A stretch of 41,774 bases of DNA from JAGWAC01 sp038046265 (GCA_038046265.1 JBBSWN010000032.1:1-41774), one strand, 5' to 3'; counted from the first letter of the stretch, positions 8,884 to 18,326 are shown. Numbers and translations are program-made. Notes: generated by a model from the sequence alone, not told the origin.

Positions 8884-9013
8884 GGTTTTAAAGACTTTTT
8901 AACCTGTTTTTAAGCTTATTTAAGCAAAAATTAATATTATTTATATTATATATATTACTATAAAGTAGTGAATAGTAGGAAGATTTATATATTGGCTAAT
9001 TTTCCCATTTTCT

Positions 9014-9847
9014 ATGGTCAATATAGAGGACTTGACAGGAATTTCAAAAGAGAAAAGAGATGAAGTAATAAGATGTCTAGATAGATTATTAACAAATTTA
9101 GACGAGCAAAAAAGACCAGATCAAATTATAGCGGGATATAATTTTTATACTGAACTTCCAAAAACTGATAGCGCCGTTATTTTGTCTAATATTCACGAAA
9201 CAGAAACTTACAAAGAAGATGTAAGTAGGGATTTAGAGAGATTAGGCTATGATGTAAATTGGATTTTTCAAAATATAAGGGGAAAGGGCGGAGTATTTCT
9301 ATTTAGGCCTGGTTTTGTTATAAGGGATTCAAAAGGAAATTTATTTCCAGATTTAAGAATAAGAGATGTTAGAACTGGGGAATATTTAAATCTCTCTAAT
9401 TTATTTGATACTTCAGAAAATAATCCAGTAATTTACTCAGCTAAAGAATATTTAGTCGTTGAAAACAGGGGTTGGCAACTAGATTTACCATTTCAAAATA
9501 AAAAGAAAATGAAGAAATTAATAAAACTGTTTTTAGAAAAATCTGGAAAAAAAGACCCAAATATGAGAAAAGCAAAAAAAGTATGGCGAGATGCATACAC
9601 TATACCAGTAATTTTATTAGGTAAAAAGGCAATTGAATATGCAAAAAACTTACAAGGATTTACTCAAGCTACAAAGGTGTCATTAGAGGAAGAAGGAAAT
9701 GAAATTAGTTTTGTAATTCATAAAAAACTAAGCAGATTGAGAGCCTTGCCAGCATATAAGTGTTTAAAAGATTTAGATTTTAAAGAAGAAACATGTTTAG
9801 GCAATGATCCTTTTATTGAATATATTGATAAGATAGGAAAAATTTAA
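9014..9847 (+). CDS. Hypothetical protein, 277 aa
   Basis: Not recognised. A soluble alpha/beta protein with no signal peptide or membrane segment. Visible features are a helical N-terminus (ISKEKRDEVIRCLDRLL), a glycine-rich turn (NIRGKGGVFLF) leading into FRPGFVIRD, and a basic central helix (KKKMKKLIKLFLEK). A second smaller gene follows 24 bases later on the same strand, so they probably form a two-gene unit. Upstream, two TATA-like stretches lie at 8937-8952 and 8987-8994. The nearer one is about 20 bases from the ATG. Confidence 0.65.
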   Translation: MVNIEDLTGISKEKRDEVIRCLDRLLTNLDEQKRPDQIIAGYNFYTELPKTDSAVILSNIHETETYKEDVSRDLERLGYDVNWIFQNIRGKGGVFLFRPGFVIRDSKGNLFPDLRIRDVRTGEYLNLSNLFDTSENNPVIYSAKEYLVVENRGWQLDLPFQNKKKMKKLIKLFLEKSGKKDPNMRKAKKVWRDAYTIPVILLGKKAIEYAKNLQGFTQATKVSLEEEGNEISFVIHKKLSRLRALPAYKCLKDLDFKEETCLGNDPFIEYIDKIGKI

Positions 9848-9871
9848 AAGGTTAATTATCTTTTACTTATT

Positions 9872-10183
9872 ATGGCAACAAAAAAAATCGTAAGCAATCC
9901 AGAGAGAATTACTGAGATCGGAGAACTTGAAGATACTCTTAGAAAAATTGACATTTATAGAAAAAGAGTCTTAAAAGATGAAGATGAAGCAGGAGTCCTT
10001 AAATTACAAAATATGCAGTTAGGTATAATTTATCTTGTAGACTCAGAAGAAAATGCAACAAGAGAAATAAATAAGGAAGTTATTGCTGGACAGACTTCAG
10101 AGTGGGGAATAAAATTCTGGCGAAGATCTTATTTTGAGGAACGAAGAGAAAAACTAAAAAGGCAGCCAACAAATTCTTATTAA
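9872..10183 (+). CDS. Hypothetical protein, 103 aa
   Basis: Not recognised. A charged soluble protein, mostly helical at the N-terminus (ITEIGELEDTLRKIDIYRKRVLKDE), with a basic arginine-rich C-terminal helix (WRRSYFEERREKLKRQ). It sits 24 bases after the 277-residue gene, suggesting co-transcription. It ends 9 bases before the convergent membrane-protein gene. Confidence 0.55.
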   Translation: MATKKIVSNPERITEIGELEDTLRKIDIYRKRVLKDEDEAGVLKLQNMQLGIIYLVDSEENATREINKEVIAGQTSEWGIKFWRRSYFEERREKLKRQPTNSY

Positions 10184-10192
10184 AAATACACT

Positions 10193-10696
10193 TTAAAAAA
10201 GAGCAAACTTGTTTCCAATTAGATAATTGCTTAAACCGCCTGCAACAAAACCAATTACCAAATCTATTAATAAAACACCATCAACTAGGAAAATACTGAA
10301 AGGCAGAAAAAACATTACAAATAAAATCAAAATTCTTGAAAAGCTTAAGGTACTTAATCTTATCAAGCTTCCATAAACCAAGGCATACATAAAAACTAAT
10401 GAAGATGTAATTAAGCTGATGTCCTTTTTCAAAAAAAAGCTAATTCCTAATACTAGTCCTAAAAACAAAAACTCGCTCAATACATAAGCGCTTAAAAACC
10501 CAAGCAAAACTCCTATAAATAATAATGACAAATTCTTGCTGAACATAATTACAACCAATATTAAAATTCCAATAATAATCTTTCCCAAAATCAGCAGATA
10601 ATTCCTGTTGTTCCTTATTTCCTCTCTTGTGAACTTTGCTATTAAGATACCAACAAATATTCCTAAAAAAGCCACCACTGGTATTAAAGCTTCCAT
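10193..10696 (-). CDS. Polytopic membrane protein, 167 aa
   Basis: A very hydrophobic protein with five or six membrane segments, for example LIPVVAFLGIFVGILIAKF, ILGKIIIGILILVVIMF, LLFIGVLLGFLSAYVL and LLIDLVIGFVAGGLSNYLI. Charged residues are confined to short loops (FTREEIRNNR), and no enzymatic or transporter motif is visible. The helices contain several small residues and glycines. It is convergent with the preceding gene pair and divergent from the next gene. Function unknown. Confidence 0.65.
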   Translation of the reverse strand: MEALIPVVAFLGIFVGILIAKFTREEIRNNRNYLLILGKIIIGILILVVIMFSKNLSLLFIGVLLGFLSAYVLSEFLFLGLVLGISFFLKKDISLITSSLVFMYALVYGSLIRLSTLSFSRILILFVMFFLPFSIFLVDGVLLIDLVIGFVAGGLSNYLIGNKFALF

Positions 10697-10786
10697 TCAG
10701 AAATTTCTTAGTAAGTTAATTTAAAAATCTTCCTAAATTTCCAAAATTAGTAAAGCTTATAAACAAGAATTTCAAAATTTTTTAAT

Positions 10787-11209
10787 ATGTTATATCCATT
10801 TCATGATAATGGCCGGGGTATTTTAACATTGGATACCGATCACATAGATTATGATCGATTATGCGATTTTTTAGGTATCAAAAATAGAGAAAAAGATAGG
10901 CTGGCAGTTAAAAAAATAATTGAATCTTTTGAATCAGGCAATCCAGATATAGTAGAAGCCTTTCTCTCAAGAGAAGAAATTGTTACAAGAGGAAGACTTG
11001 ATTTTACTTTTTTTGCAGAAGGTAGTGTAGCAGGGGATTCAGAAGGGCGATTATACTTTGGTGAGAATCCTTTTACAAACGCGTTAAATAGGTTAGTTGA
11101 AGAAGGCTTACTAGAGAGAAAATTAAAAGAAACAAAAGTATTAGGTAAAAAAGTTGAAAAGCCAGTATACGGCATAAATCCTAAAAAAATCTATCAATTA
11201 ATTCAATAA
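10787..11209 (+). CDS. Hypothetical protein, 140 aa, possible winged helix
   Basis: Not recognised. The C-terminal half (NPFTNALNRLVEEGLLERKLKE, then a beta hairpin ending in VYGINPKKIYQLI) reads like a winged-helix wing and recognition helix. A DNA- or RNA-binding role is therefore possible but unproven. The N-terminal half has a short helical segment (DYDRLCDFLGIKNREKDRLAV). The gene overlaps the 3' end of convergent pheT by 12 bases. A TATA-like AGCTTATAAAC lies about 25 bases before the ATG. Confidence 0.6.
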   Translation: MLYPFHDNGRGILTLDTDHIDYDRLCDFLGIKNREKDRLAVKKIIESFESGNPDIVEAFLSREEIVTRGRLDFTFFAEGSVAGDSEGRLYFGENPFTNALNRLVEEGLLERKLKETKVLGKKVEKPVYGINPKKIYQLIQ

Positions 11210-12850
11210 TTTCTCAGCATCTAATTCTAAAGCACAAACAGGAACTAATAAATCAAAATTACTTAAAACAATAGGATTTACTTCTCCTAAAAACCCAATT
11301 TCTCTATCATTTAATAAGATACTTGCACATCGTCCTTCAATAAAACTGTCATGCTTTAACTCTTTTAATCTTAAATTCAAGTTCAAAGTTTGTCCTAAAC
11401 AATCAAGTACCTGTTTAATTTCTGTAAAATTTGCTTTTTCATGTATACTTACACAAGTTAATTTAGTGACATTTCTAGATTTAACATCTTCCTTGCTGTC
11501 TTGAACAACAACATCACTTACCTCAAAAACTTTTTGTGGATATTCTCTGCTCCTGTTGTTTACTAAAAATTTCATTAGTTCAGGCAGCAACCATGTTCTT
11601 GCCATGTTAATTGTCTGTTCTTTCACATTTCCTAATTCAATGCAGGGGCAGGGCTTTGTATTCATTTTCCTGAACTGATCATCTTTTGAAGTTAGAGCAA
11701 AAGTAAAAGTTTCATTATACCCTAGCCCAACAATTAATTCTCTTATTTTCTCATAAAAATAATTTTCAGGAATAGTTTCAGCAATAGAATTTACTTGGGG
11801 AAAACTAGGAATCATGTTGTTAAATCCATAAGCTCTTGCAATATCATCTACAATATCAATATCATGCCAAATATCTGTTCTGTATCTAGGAATCAAAACT
11901 TTTATTTTATCAGCTCCAGAAGCATCATAATTCATTCTTTTTAATAATTCAATTGCTTCCTTATTCTTTAAATCTAAACCAAGCACTTTGTTTATATATT
12001 CTAGTTTTATTTCTCTTTTTTCAGGCTCTAAATTTGGTGTAATCATTTTATTGTTTCCATAATTAATTTCAACAGAGTAAATTTCCCCTTCCATGTCAGC
12101 CAAAGTAGTAACAATTAAATTCAAGACTTGTTCAGAAGCATTCATGTCCCACCCAGAACATTCAATGAAAATATCCTTAGTCTTCTCATTAACCTTTCCT
12201 AATTCTTGTGAATTAATAATTGGTGGCATAGACAAGACTTTATTTCTTGAATCAACAAAAATAGGATATTTATCATAACTTCTCAATAAATCAGCATATT
12301 TAATGCCAGTTGGATGTTTCTCCAAAATTTCTTTTCCTGTTAATTCTTTTTCAAAATCTAAAGGAACAAACCTTATTTTGTCAGCTTTCTCAGCTAAATA
12401 TGTTATTGGTGAAGAAATATTCTCCAAAGGATAAATGCCAATAGAAGTCTTCTTTCTTTTTCTTGCAAATGTGTTATGTAATTTTTCCTGTATATTTATT
12501 ATTTCTTTTATTTTTCCATAATCTAATTTTAAATTTTTAACAACGGCAGCAACAGTAAAAGGCCTTACTTTCTCAACGCTTTTGTCAACATTGATCTTAA
12601 TTTCAGATTTTTTTATTTTATATTCTCTTAGCCCGGTTTTAATTCCTAAATAAGCTTTCAAAGCCCTTCCTAATCCTTGTGTTGACAATAAATCAGGCCT
12701 GTCAGGCGTAATCTCAACTTTAATTTCGTCTTTCTCAGCATTTTCCAATTCCATCCCTAAATCAAACAAAGTTTCCTCTAGTTCTTTCTTTGTCAGTTTC
12801 TTTCCAATTGCCTTGTTCAGTTCAGTAAAATTTGTTTCTAATATTACCAT
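11198..12850 (-). CDS. pheT: Phenylalanyl-tRNA synthetase beta subunit
   Basis: 550 residues, the compact archaeal/eukaryotic length. It starts MVILETNFTELNKAIGKKLTKKELEETL. EITPDRPDLLSTQGLGRALKAYLG is the B1-domain signature, and the B3/B4 region follows. LIPRYRTDIWHDIDIVDDIARAYGFN is the B5 domain signature. The C-terminal half is a class II-like catalytically inactive core, typical of the beta subunit. It forms an (alpha-beta)2 enzyme with PheS. Its ATG overlaps the end of pheS (AAATGGTAA context), indicating translational coupling in a pheST operon. Confidence 0.95.
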   Translation of the reverse strand: MVILETNFTELNKAIGKKLTKKELEETLFDLGMELENAEKDEIKVEITPDRPDLLSTQGLGRALKAYLGIKTGLREYKIKKSEIKINVDKSVEKVRPFTVAAVVKNLKLDYGKIKEIINIQEKLHNTFARKRKKTSIGIYPLENISSPITYLAEKADKIRFVPLDFEKELTGKEILEKHPTGIKYADLLRSYDKYPIFVDSRNKVLSMPPIINSQELGKVNEKTKDIFIECSGWDMNASEQVLNLIVTTLADMEGEIYSVEINYGNNKMITPNLEPEKREIKLEYINKVLGLDLKNKEAIELLKRMNYDASGADKIKVLIPRYRTDIWHDIDIVDDIARAYGFNNMIPSFPQVNSIAETIPENYFYEKIRELIVGLGYNETFTFALTSKDDQFRKMNTKPCPCIELGNVKEQTINMARTWLLPELMKFLVNNRSREYPQKVFEVSDVVVQDSKEDVKSRNVTKLTCVSIHEKANFTEIKQVLDCLGQTLNLNLRLKELKHDSFIEGRCASILLNDREIGFLGEVNPIVLSNFDLLVPVCALELDAEKLLN

Positions 12851-14349
12851 TTTGTATTATATGTCCTTAAGAAATTTAAATCATTTAAAGTCCCAAACAC
12901 ATTTCTTATATCAGTTTGTTTATATAGCATCATAGCCAGTCTTTCAACACTTAGCCCCCAGGCAATAACAGGAACATTAATTCCATAAGGCTCTAAAGAT
13001 TCTGGCCTGAAAATTCCAGAATTAATTAATTCTATCCACTTTCCTAATTGCTCATTATACCCATAAGCCTCCATTGATGGCTCCGTATATGGATTATAAA
13101 CTGGTTTAAATTTAATTTTATGAATTCCCATTTTAGAATAAAATTCTTTGATATATCCCATTAAATCTCTTAAAGTTAATCCTTCATCCATCACAAATCC
13201 CTCTACTTGGTGAAATTCAGCTAAATGTGTCTGGTCAATAGCTTCATTTCTAAATACTCTTCCAATAGAGAAGTATTTTGCAGGATATTTTATATTTTTA
13301 TTATGAAAATATCTGTAAGTTGTTGCTGTTGTATGCGTTCTCAAAATTAATTGCTTTGCAATTTCGGGATTCCATTTATATCCATATCCTTTTGACCCAG
13401 TTTTCCCACCATGCTCATGAACATCTGCAACTTTCTTGCTTAATTCACTAGGAATATCTCCTTTGTAAGGTAAAAAAAAAGTGTCTTGTACTTCTCTTGA
13501 AGGATGGTCTTGCGGTATCCACATTGAATCCATGCACCAGAAGCAAGTATCAACCCACGGACTTTTCATCTCCTTAAATCCAAAATTCAAGAATATTTTT
13601 TTTATCTTGTCTATAACTAATGTTAATGGATGTACTCTCCCACCATAAACTTTAGGCGTTAAAGAATTAATGTTGTAATGCCTGAATTCCTTTCCTTTCC
13701 ACTTCCCAGTTTTTAATAAATCTATTGTCAATCCTTCCAGTAAATCTTCTTTCAACCCCTTTTCTAAAACATTTCTCCCTGACTCATTTAAAGATACACT
13801 TTTTAATTTTAAGATCTCAATTTTTACAAGGTCTTTTCTTCTTTTTAATTCAGCTAATAAAGAAATTTCTCTGTTGTCTAATTCACTTAAATTTAAAGGC
13901 AGTTTTTTTAAAAACTTTTCCTCTTCAAACTCTAAGTTTAACAAATTATTTCCATTTTCTTTTAACTTTACTTTGTCCTTGATTTCAATAGCATCTTTTT
14001 TTCTTAAAATTCCCAAAGAAACCCTTAATTCATCTTCATCTAAACAAGCCTGCTCAGTTATTTCTCTCAAACTTAATTCCCCTTGTCTTAAAGAATTTAA
14101 AACTCTTCTTTCAGGCAGCCCGTCTTTTACATACTCTTTTCCATTAACACCTAAAAAAACACTTTCCTTGACTTCCTCACTAATCTTGATTAAATTCTTG
14201 TTTTGAAGCCATAACAAAGCCCTGTTTACTTCTGTCTCATTTAACCCAGAATTTCTTGTTATTTCCTCTGCTTTGTTTAATTTCCTGATCAAAGGCAGAA
14301 CTCTTCTTTCTAAAGGCGTCAAACTCTTTATTACACTGTCTAAATCCAT
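12844..14349 (-). CDS. pheS: Phenylalanyl-tRNA synthetase alpha subunit
   Basis: A 501-residue catalytic subunit. About 200 N-terminal residues form winged-helix modules (LTPLERRVLPLIRKLNKAEEI, then RRVLNSLRQGELSLREITEQ), as in archaeal and eukaryotic PheRS. The class II core follows: the motif 1 region (GFKEMKSPWVDTCFWCMDSMW), HPSREVQDTFFLP, motif 2 (IGRVFRNEAIDQTHLAEFHQVEG) and motif 3 (VIAWGLSVERLAMMLYKQTDIR). It charges tRNA-Phe. It is the first gene of the pheST operon, and the gap upstream holds AT-rich promoter-like sequence. Confidence 0.95.
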   Translation of the reverse strand: MDLDSVIKSLTPLERRVLPLIRKLNKAEEITRNSGLNETEVNRALLWLQNKNLIKISEEVKESVFLGVNGKEYVKDGLPERRVLNSLRQGELSLREITEQACLDEDELRVSLGILRKKDAIEIKDKVKLKENGNNLLNLEFEEEKFLKKLPLNLSELDNREISLLAELKRRKDLVKIEILKLKSVSLNESGRNVLEKGLKEDLLEGLTIDLLKTGKWKGKEFRHYNINSLTPKVYGGRVHPLTLVIDKIKKIFLNFGFKEMKSPWVDTCFWCMDSMWIPQDHPSREVQDTFFLPYKGDIPSELSKKVADVHEHGGKTGSKGYGYKWNPEIAKQLILRTHTTATTYRYFHNKNIKYPAKYFSIGRVFRNEAIDQTHLAEFHQVEGFVMDEGLTLRDLMGYIKEFYSKMGIHKIKFKPVYNPYTEPSMEAYGYNEQLGKWIELINSGIFRPESLEPYGINVPVIAWGLSVERLAMMLYKQTDIRNVFGTLNDLNFLRTYNTKW

Positions 14350-14443
14350 AATATTTTAATCAGAAGTTAATTTAAATAAGTTACTAATATATGCTTAACT
14401 AAATAAATTAAAAAAACAAATCAACCAATTTTATGCTTTAAAA

Positions 14444-14572
14444 CTATGCTATAATCATTGGTTTTTCAATAGTTTCGAACACTTCGCTTCCGCAGAAACA
14501 TTCCATTTCTTTTGGAATTTCCATATCTATAACGAAAAGTGCTCCACATTCCTTACATTTAGCTTCAACCAT
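14444..14572 (-). CDS. Small zinc-ribbon protein, 42 aa
   Basis: A short open frame starts with ATG at 14570-14572 and ends in TAG at 14444-14446. The product begins MVEAKCKECGALFVIDMEIP and has CxxC (C6, C9) followed about 16 residues later by CFC (C26, C28), giving four possible zinc ligands. A TATA-like TTATATAA at 14617-14624 lies about 45 bases upstream on this strand, flanked by a 7-bp inverted repeat. Composition and start context look like a real gene. It reads in the same direction as pheS, 95 bases away. Such mini zinc ribbons are common in archaea, usually with unknown roles. Confidence 0.6.
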   Translation of the reverse strand: MVEAKCKECGALFVIDMEIPKEMECFCGSEVFETIEKPMIIA

Positions 14573-14593
14573 TTTTCTTAATTCCCCCAGTCT

Positions 14594-14636
14594 AAGACCA
14601 CTCTATAGTGATGTTCTTATATAAAGACATGGTCTT
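14594..14636. promoter_or_regulatory. Inverted repeat flanking a TATA box
   Basis: AAGACCA at 14594-14600 is repeated in inverted form as TGGTCTT at 14630-14636. A TATA-like TTATATAA at 14617-14624 lies between them. The arrangement resembles an operator around the promoter of the 42-residue zinc-ribbon gene. A second perfect repeat, GTAGT-C-ACTAC, lies at 14700-14710 upstream of the rightward gene at 14779. Confidence 0.35.
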
Positions 14637-14778
14637 TGAGTATCCTTCTTGTAGTATTTTCTATTTATAACCTTTTTGTTTTTAATAGGAAAAAGTGTGG
14701 TAGTCACTACAACAGAAACACCTAAGTTTATTGCCTTTATACAATCTTTTTTATACTATATAGTATATACTAAAATTT

Positions 14779-15132
14779 GTGAAAAAAAAGAGTTTCTTTA
14801 AAAATAAATACTATATGCAGATTGTTTATTTAGTCTTAGTAGCTCTTTTAATAGTGTTTTTAGCCATGTTGTTGGAAATCAAAAAAGCATATGAAAAAGA
14901 AGATTTTCTTCAAAAACAAAGACAGGAATTATTAAACCAATCCCAAAACCAGCTTACTCCAGACAATCCCTCTGTTTTTGATGAATCTTTTTCTCAAAAA
15001 GATTCTTGTAAAGAATCCTGGTTTTGTACAGACTGGACAGACTGTAGAAGTAACATTCAAAAAAGAGCCTGCTTAGACATGAATAATTGCAAAACAACTT
15101 TAAAAAAGCCAGAAATAGAACAACAATGTTAA
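14779..15132 (+). CDS. Small membrane-anchored protein with TSP1-like cysteine module
   Basis: 117 residues. A basic start (KKKSFFKNKYY) precedes one membrane helix (IVYLVLVALLIVFLAMLL), then a Gln/Asn-rich linker and a C-terminal module with six cysteines. That module, C-x4-WFCTDWTDC-x7-RAC-x5-C ending in PEIEQQC, resembles a thrombospondin type-1 repeat (W-x-x-W-x-x-C, an Arg before a Cys, and a final Cys). It is probably extracellular and disulfide-bonded. The start is GTG at 14779, close behind a TATA-like palindrome (ACTATATAGTATA), which would give a leaderless transcript. ATG at 14815 is an alternative but removes the positive N-terminus. The 3' end overlaps the convergent hydrolase by four bases. 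Confidence 0.7.
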   Translation: MKKKSFFKNKYYMQIVYLVLVALLIVFLAMLLEIKKAYEKEDFLQKQRQELLNQSQNQLTPDNPSVFDESFSQKDSCKESWFCTDWTDCRSNIQKRACLDMNNCKTTLKKPEIEQQC

Positions 15133-16118
15133 TTTTCTTTTAATTGTTTGTCTAAGAAATCATAAACTTCTTCATGATATTCTGGCAGAAATTCATGTTT
15201 TCCATTAACTTCTAAAAAAGTTATCTCCTTATTGTCTAAATTTTTTATAACCTTCCTAACTTCAGTTATCGGTAAAATAGGGTCATCCTTTGTGTTGAAA
15301 ATAAGTGTCTTTCTCGGCATTATTAAGTCTATTATTTTTTCTATTGTAAAATCTTTTCTTATTCCAGGTATTATTATGTACCAGGTATATTTTATTCCAT
15401 TTTCAACTTTTAGATTTAGCGGGTGAACAGAATTTAATAAACTGCCAGTCTTTACTCTTTTATCTAAAGCCATTAAATACATGCATCTTTCACCGCCAAA
15501 AGAATGCCCAATGCACCCGATCTTTTTTGTATCAGCAAAATCCAGAGTCTCTAAAAAATCTATAGCTGCCATATCATCTCTCATTACAACACTCATCATG
15601 CTTAATCCTTCCTGAATTAGGTTTTGTGCATTTAGCTGCTCTCTTATATCTCCAGAATTTCTTTCTTCTCCAGGATTTATGCCTAAATTAAAATTATAAT
15701 ACCCAAACAAAGGAACATTTGTTGCTAAAACAACATACCCCCTCTCAGCTAATTCTTTTCCATAACTTAAGTCTAAATTACCTTTTCTTCCAACAACTTC
15801 TTCTGCCCCTAAAGCATAATTGTTTCCGTGTCCATGCATAGCTAGAATAACAGGATATTTTTCTTCTTTTAATTTTGGAATAAGAAGATACCCATGAATA
15901 GAACTGAATTTAGTTTTAACTAATATCTCCTTTTCAGTATATTTTTCATATTCAACAGCTTTTAAAGTTTCAACAGACTCATATTTATCTTCAGCCAGCT
16001 CTAGCAGTTCAGCAAGCTTTTCTCTTTGTATTTCTTTGTCTTCTTTTAAAAAAATAATAAGAACACTTAACAGAATAAGGATAAGTGCTGTTGCAAAAAA
16101 AATATGTATCTTTTTCAT
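15129..16118 (-). CDS. Membrane-anchored alpha/beta hydrolase (dienelactone hydrolase-like)
   Basis: About 329 residues. An N-terminal signal-anchor (IFFATALILILLSVLIIFL) is followed by an alpha/beta-hydrolase fold: the oxyanion strand YPVILAMHGHG, nucleophile elbow GHSFGG near residue 205, the catalytic Asp in NTKDDPILP, and His in NGKHEF. Esterase, lipase or peptidase activity on the outer face of the membrane is plausible, but the substrate cannot be read from sequence. ATG at 16118 is preferred; a TTG lies one codon upstream. It starts 9 bases after the EF-2 stop, so it may be read through from that gene. Confidence 0.85.
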   Translation of the reverse strand: MKKIHIFFATALILILLSVLIIFLKEDKEIQREKLAELLELAEDKYESVETLKAVEYEKYTEKEILVKTKFSSIHGYLLIPKLKEEKYPVILAMHGHGNNYALGAEEVVGRKGNLDLSYGKELAERGYVVLATNVPLFGYYNFNLGINPGEERNSGDIREQLNAQNLIQEGLSMMSVVMRDDMAAIDFLETLDFADTKKIGCIGHSFGGERCMYLMALDKRVKTGSLLNSVHPLNLKVENGIKYTWYIIIPGIRKDFTIEKIIDLIMPRKTLIFNTKDDPILPITEVRKVIKNLDNKEITFLEVNGKHEFLPEYHEEVYDFLDKQLKEN

Positions 16119-16126
16119 CAAAAAAA

Positions 16127-18310
16127 TTAAACTTGGCTCTCTTCTAGTTTTAATCCTTTTCTCTCTCTAATCTGTCTAATTATCTTTTGCTGCAAGTCAT
16201 TTGGCAATTTCTCAAATAGCTGGTCAACTAAAGATTGCTGTCCCCTTCCTCCAGTTGCTCCTCTTAAATCAGAGGCAATGCCGAACATCTCTGCAACAGG
16301 AATTTTTGCTTTCATTACAGTATGATCCATGTCTTGCTCTACTTCTAATAATTGTCCTCTTTTGTTTTGAACTAGTTTTGTTATGTCTCCTAAATACTGG
16401 GAAGGTGCTTCTAACTGCAAAATTTGTAAAGGTTCAAATATTACAGGGTTTGCCTGCATTATTGCTCCTTTCAAAGATTCTCTTACAGCTGGCAGTACTT
16501 GTGCAGGCCCTCTGTGAATAGCATCTTCATGCAGTTTAGTATCCCTTAATAAAACTTTCAATTTAGTGCACGGTTCACGAGCTAATGGCCCCTCTTTCAT
16601 TACCTGTTCAAAACCATCCATCACCATTTCAATAATCTCTCCAATATGCACAATACCCCTTGTCTGGTCAATTAATATATTACCATTAAACACTTCTTTT
16701 ATTTTTCTTGCTTCTTTTGCATCATATCCATATTTGACAAAAATGTCAACAATTTCCTGTTCTTTTTTCTTCATCCTGCTTTCTTCAATTTCCCCTTCCT
16801 TGATTGCATTGTAAACATTTTCCTCTAAAGGCTCAACTATAATGTAAAACTTGTTGTGCTTGTTTGGACTTTTACCTTCGACTTCAGGAGATTTCTTCAA
16901 GACAGTTTCTCTAAAAACAACAATTGGTGGTGAAGTTTTTACATCTAGTCCTTTTTCACTTTTAATTCTGTTTTCTATAACTTCTAAATGCAGTTCTCCC
17001 ATTCCAGAAATCAAGTTTTCTCCTGTCTCTTCATTAATCTCAATAATTATACCTGGATCTTCTTTCTTGACTTGTTTTAAAACCTCAATTAATCTTGGTA
17101 AGTCTGAAGCTTTCTTTGCTTCAATTGACTTTGTAATAACAGGTTCAAATATATGCTTGATAGCTTCAAAAGGCTGCATTGGATAGCTTGAAACAGTCTC
17201 ACCAGCAAAAACATCTTTTAATCCAACTAAACCTAGAACATTTCCAGCTTTTCCATCCTCAATCTGTATTCTTTGTGCTCCTTTGTAAATGCTTACTTGT
17301 TGTAGTCTTACATTTCTTTTTGCACCGTTTAAATAAACTTCCTGTCCTGACTTTATTGTTCCAGAAAATAATCTTCCAGCAGCAATCTCTCCAGCATGCT
17401 TGTCAATAACAATTTTAGTAACAACAAAAACAACCGGTCCACTAGGATCGCAATTTATTAATGATTTTCCTTCCTCACTTTCTAGTTCACCATGCCATAA
17501 TTTTGGTACTCTATATTTTTGTGCTTCTTTTGGATTTGGATGGTGCTTTATGCTCATATTTAAAACAACTCTGTGTAAAGGAGCAATCTTGGCCAACTCT
17601 TCATGTTTTTCATTTAAATAAGCATCAATTACATTCTTGAAAGAAATATTGTTTGCCTGCATGTAAGGAAAACTCAAAGCCCATTTATGAATTGCAGATC
17701 CAAAAGCAACGCTTCCTTCTTGTACATTTACCTGCCATTTTTGCTTGAATTCTTCTGGAGCTAATCTTGTAATTAACTTGTTTATTTCTCCAATAACTTT
17801 CAAGAATTTTTCCTGCATTTTTTCAGGAGTTAATTTAACTTCCCTGATTAATCTGTCAACTTTATTTATGAATAAAACAGGTTTTACTCTCTCTCTTAAT
17901 GCTTGCTTGATAACAGTCTCAGTCTGCGGCATTATGCCTTCAACAGCATCCACCAAAACAATGCTTCCGTCAATAGCTCTCATAGCTCTTGTAACATCAC
18001 CGCCAAAATCAACATGTCCAGGAGTGTCAATTAAATTTACTAAATAAGGATCTCCATCAGGTCCCTTATGTACCATGGAAACATTTGCAGCATCTATTGT
18101 AATTCCTCTCTCTTTTTCATCTTCATGAAAATCCATTACACAAGCCTTTCCAGCTAATTCTTCAGAAATCATTCCAGCACCTAGCAAAAGGTTGTCTGAA
18201 AAAGTTGTTTTTCCATGGTCAATGTGCGCTGAAGTACAAACGTTCCTTATTCTTTCTGGTTTGGACATTAATTCTCTAATTGTTTTTACTAATTCTTCTT
18301 CAGTAGCCAT
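16127..18310 (-). CDS. fusA: Translation elongation factor EF-2
   Basis: A 727-residue ribosomal translocase GTPase. G-domain motifs are AHIDHGKTT (P-loop), DTPGHVDF (G3) and FINKVDRL (G4). Domains II-V follow in normal order. In domain IV the loop HEDAIHRGPAQVLPA contains His599, the residue converted to diphthamide, and dphB for that modification is in this window. The length is the usual archaeal one and no intein is present. In many archaea EF-2 directly follows rps7, but here rps7 ends near 22209 and about 4 kb of unrelated genes lie between. Confidence 0.97.
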   Translation of the reverse strand: MATEEELVKTIRELMSKPERIRNVCTSAHIDHGKTTFSDNLLLGAGMISEELAGKACVMDFHEDEKERGITIDAANVSMVHKGPDGDPYLVNLIDTPGHVDFGGDVTRAMRAIDGSIVLVDAVEGIMPQTETVIKQALRERVKPVLFINKVDRLIREVKLTPEKMQEKFLKVIGEINKLITRLAPEEFKQKWQVNVQEGSVAFGSAIHKWALSFPYMQANNISFKNVIDAYLNEKHEELAKIAPLHRVVLNMSIKHHPNPKEAQKYRVPKLWHGELESEEGKSLINCDPSGPVVFVVTKIVIDKHAGEIAAGRLFSGTIKSGQEVYLNGAKRNVRLQQVSIYKGAQRIQIEDGKAGNVLGLVGLKDVFAGETVSSYPMQPFEAIKHIFEPVITKSIEAKKASDLPRLIEVLKQVKKEDPGIIIEINEETGENLISGMGELHLEVIENRIKSEKGLDVKTSPPIVVFRETVLKKSPEVEGKSPNKHNKFYIIVEPLEENVYNAIKEGEIEESRMKKKEQEIVDIFVKYGYDAKEARKIKEVFNGNILIDQTRGIVHIGEIIEMVMDGFEQVMKEGPLAREPCTKLKVLLRDTKLHEDAIHRGPAQVLPAVRESLKGAIMQANPVIFEPLQILQLEAPSQYLGDITKLVQNKRGQLLEVEQDMDHTVMKAKIPVAEMFGIASDLRGATGGRGQQSLVDQLFEKLPNDLQQKIIRQIRERKGLKLEESQV

Positions 18311-18326
18311 TAAATCACTCCTTTGG

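Noticed and set aside
16201..18047. Several open frames antisense to EF-2
   Set aside because: They mirror a highly conserved gene, lack start signals and have compositions typical of reverse-frame artefacts.
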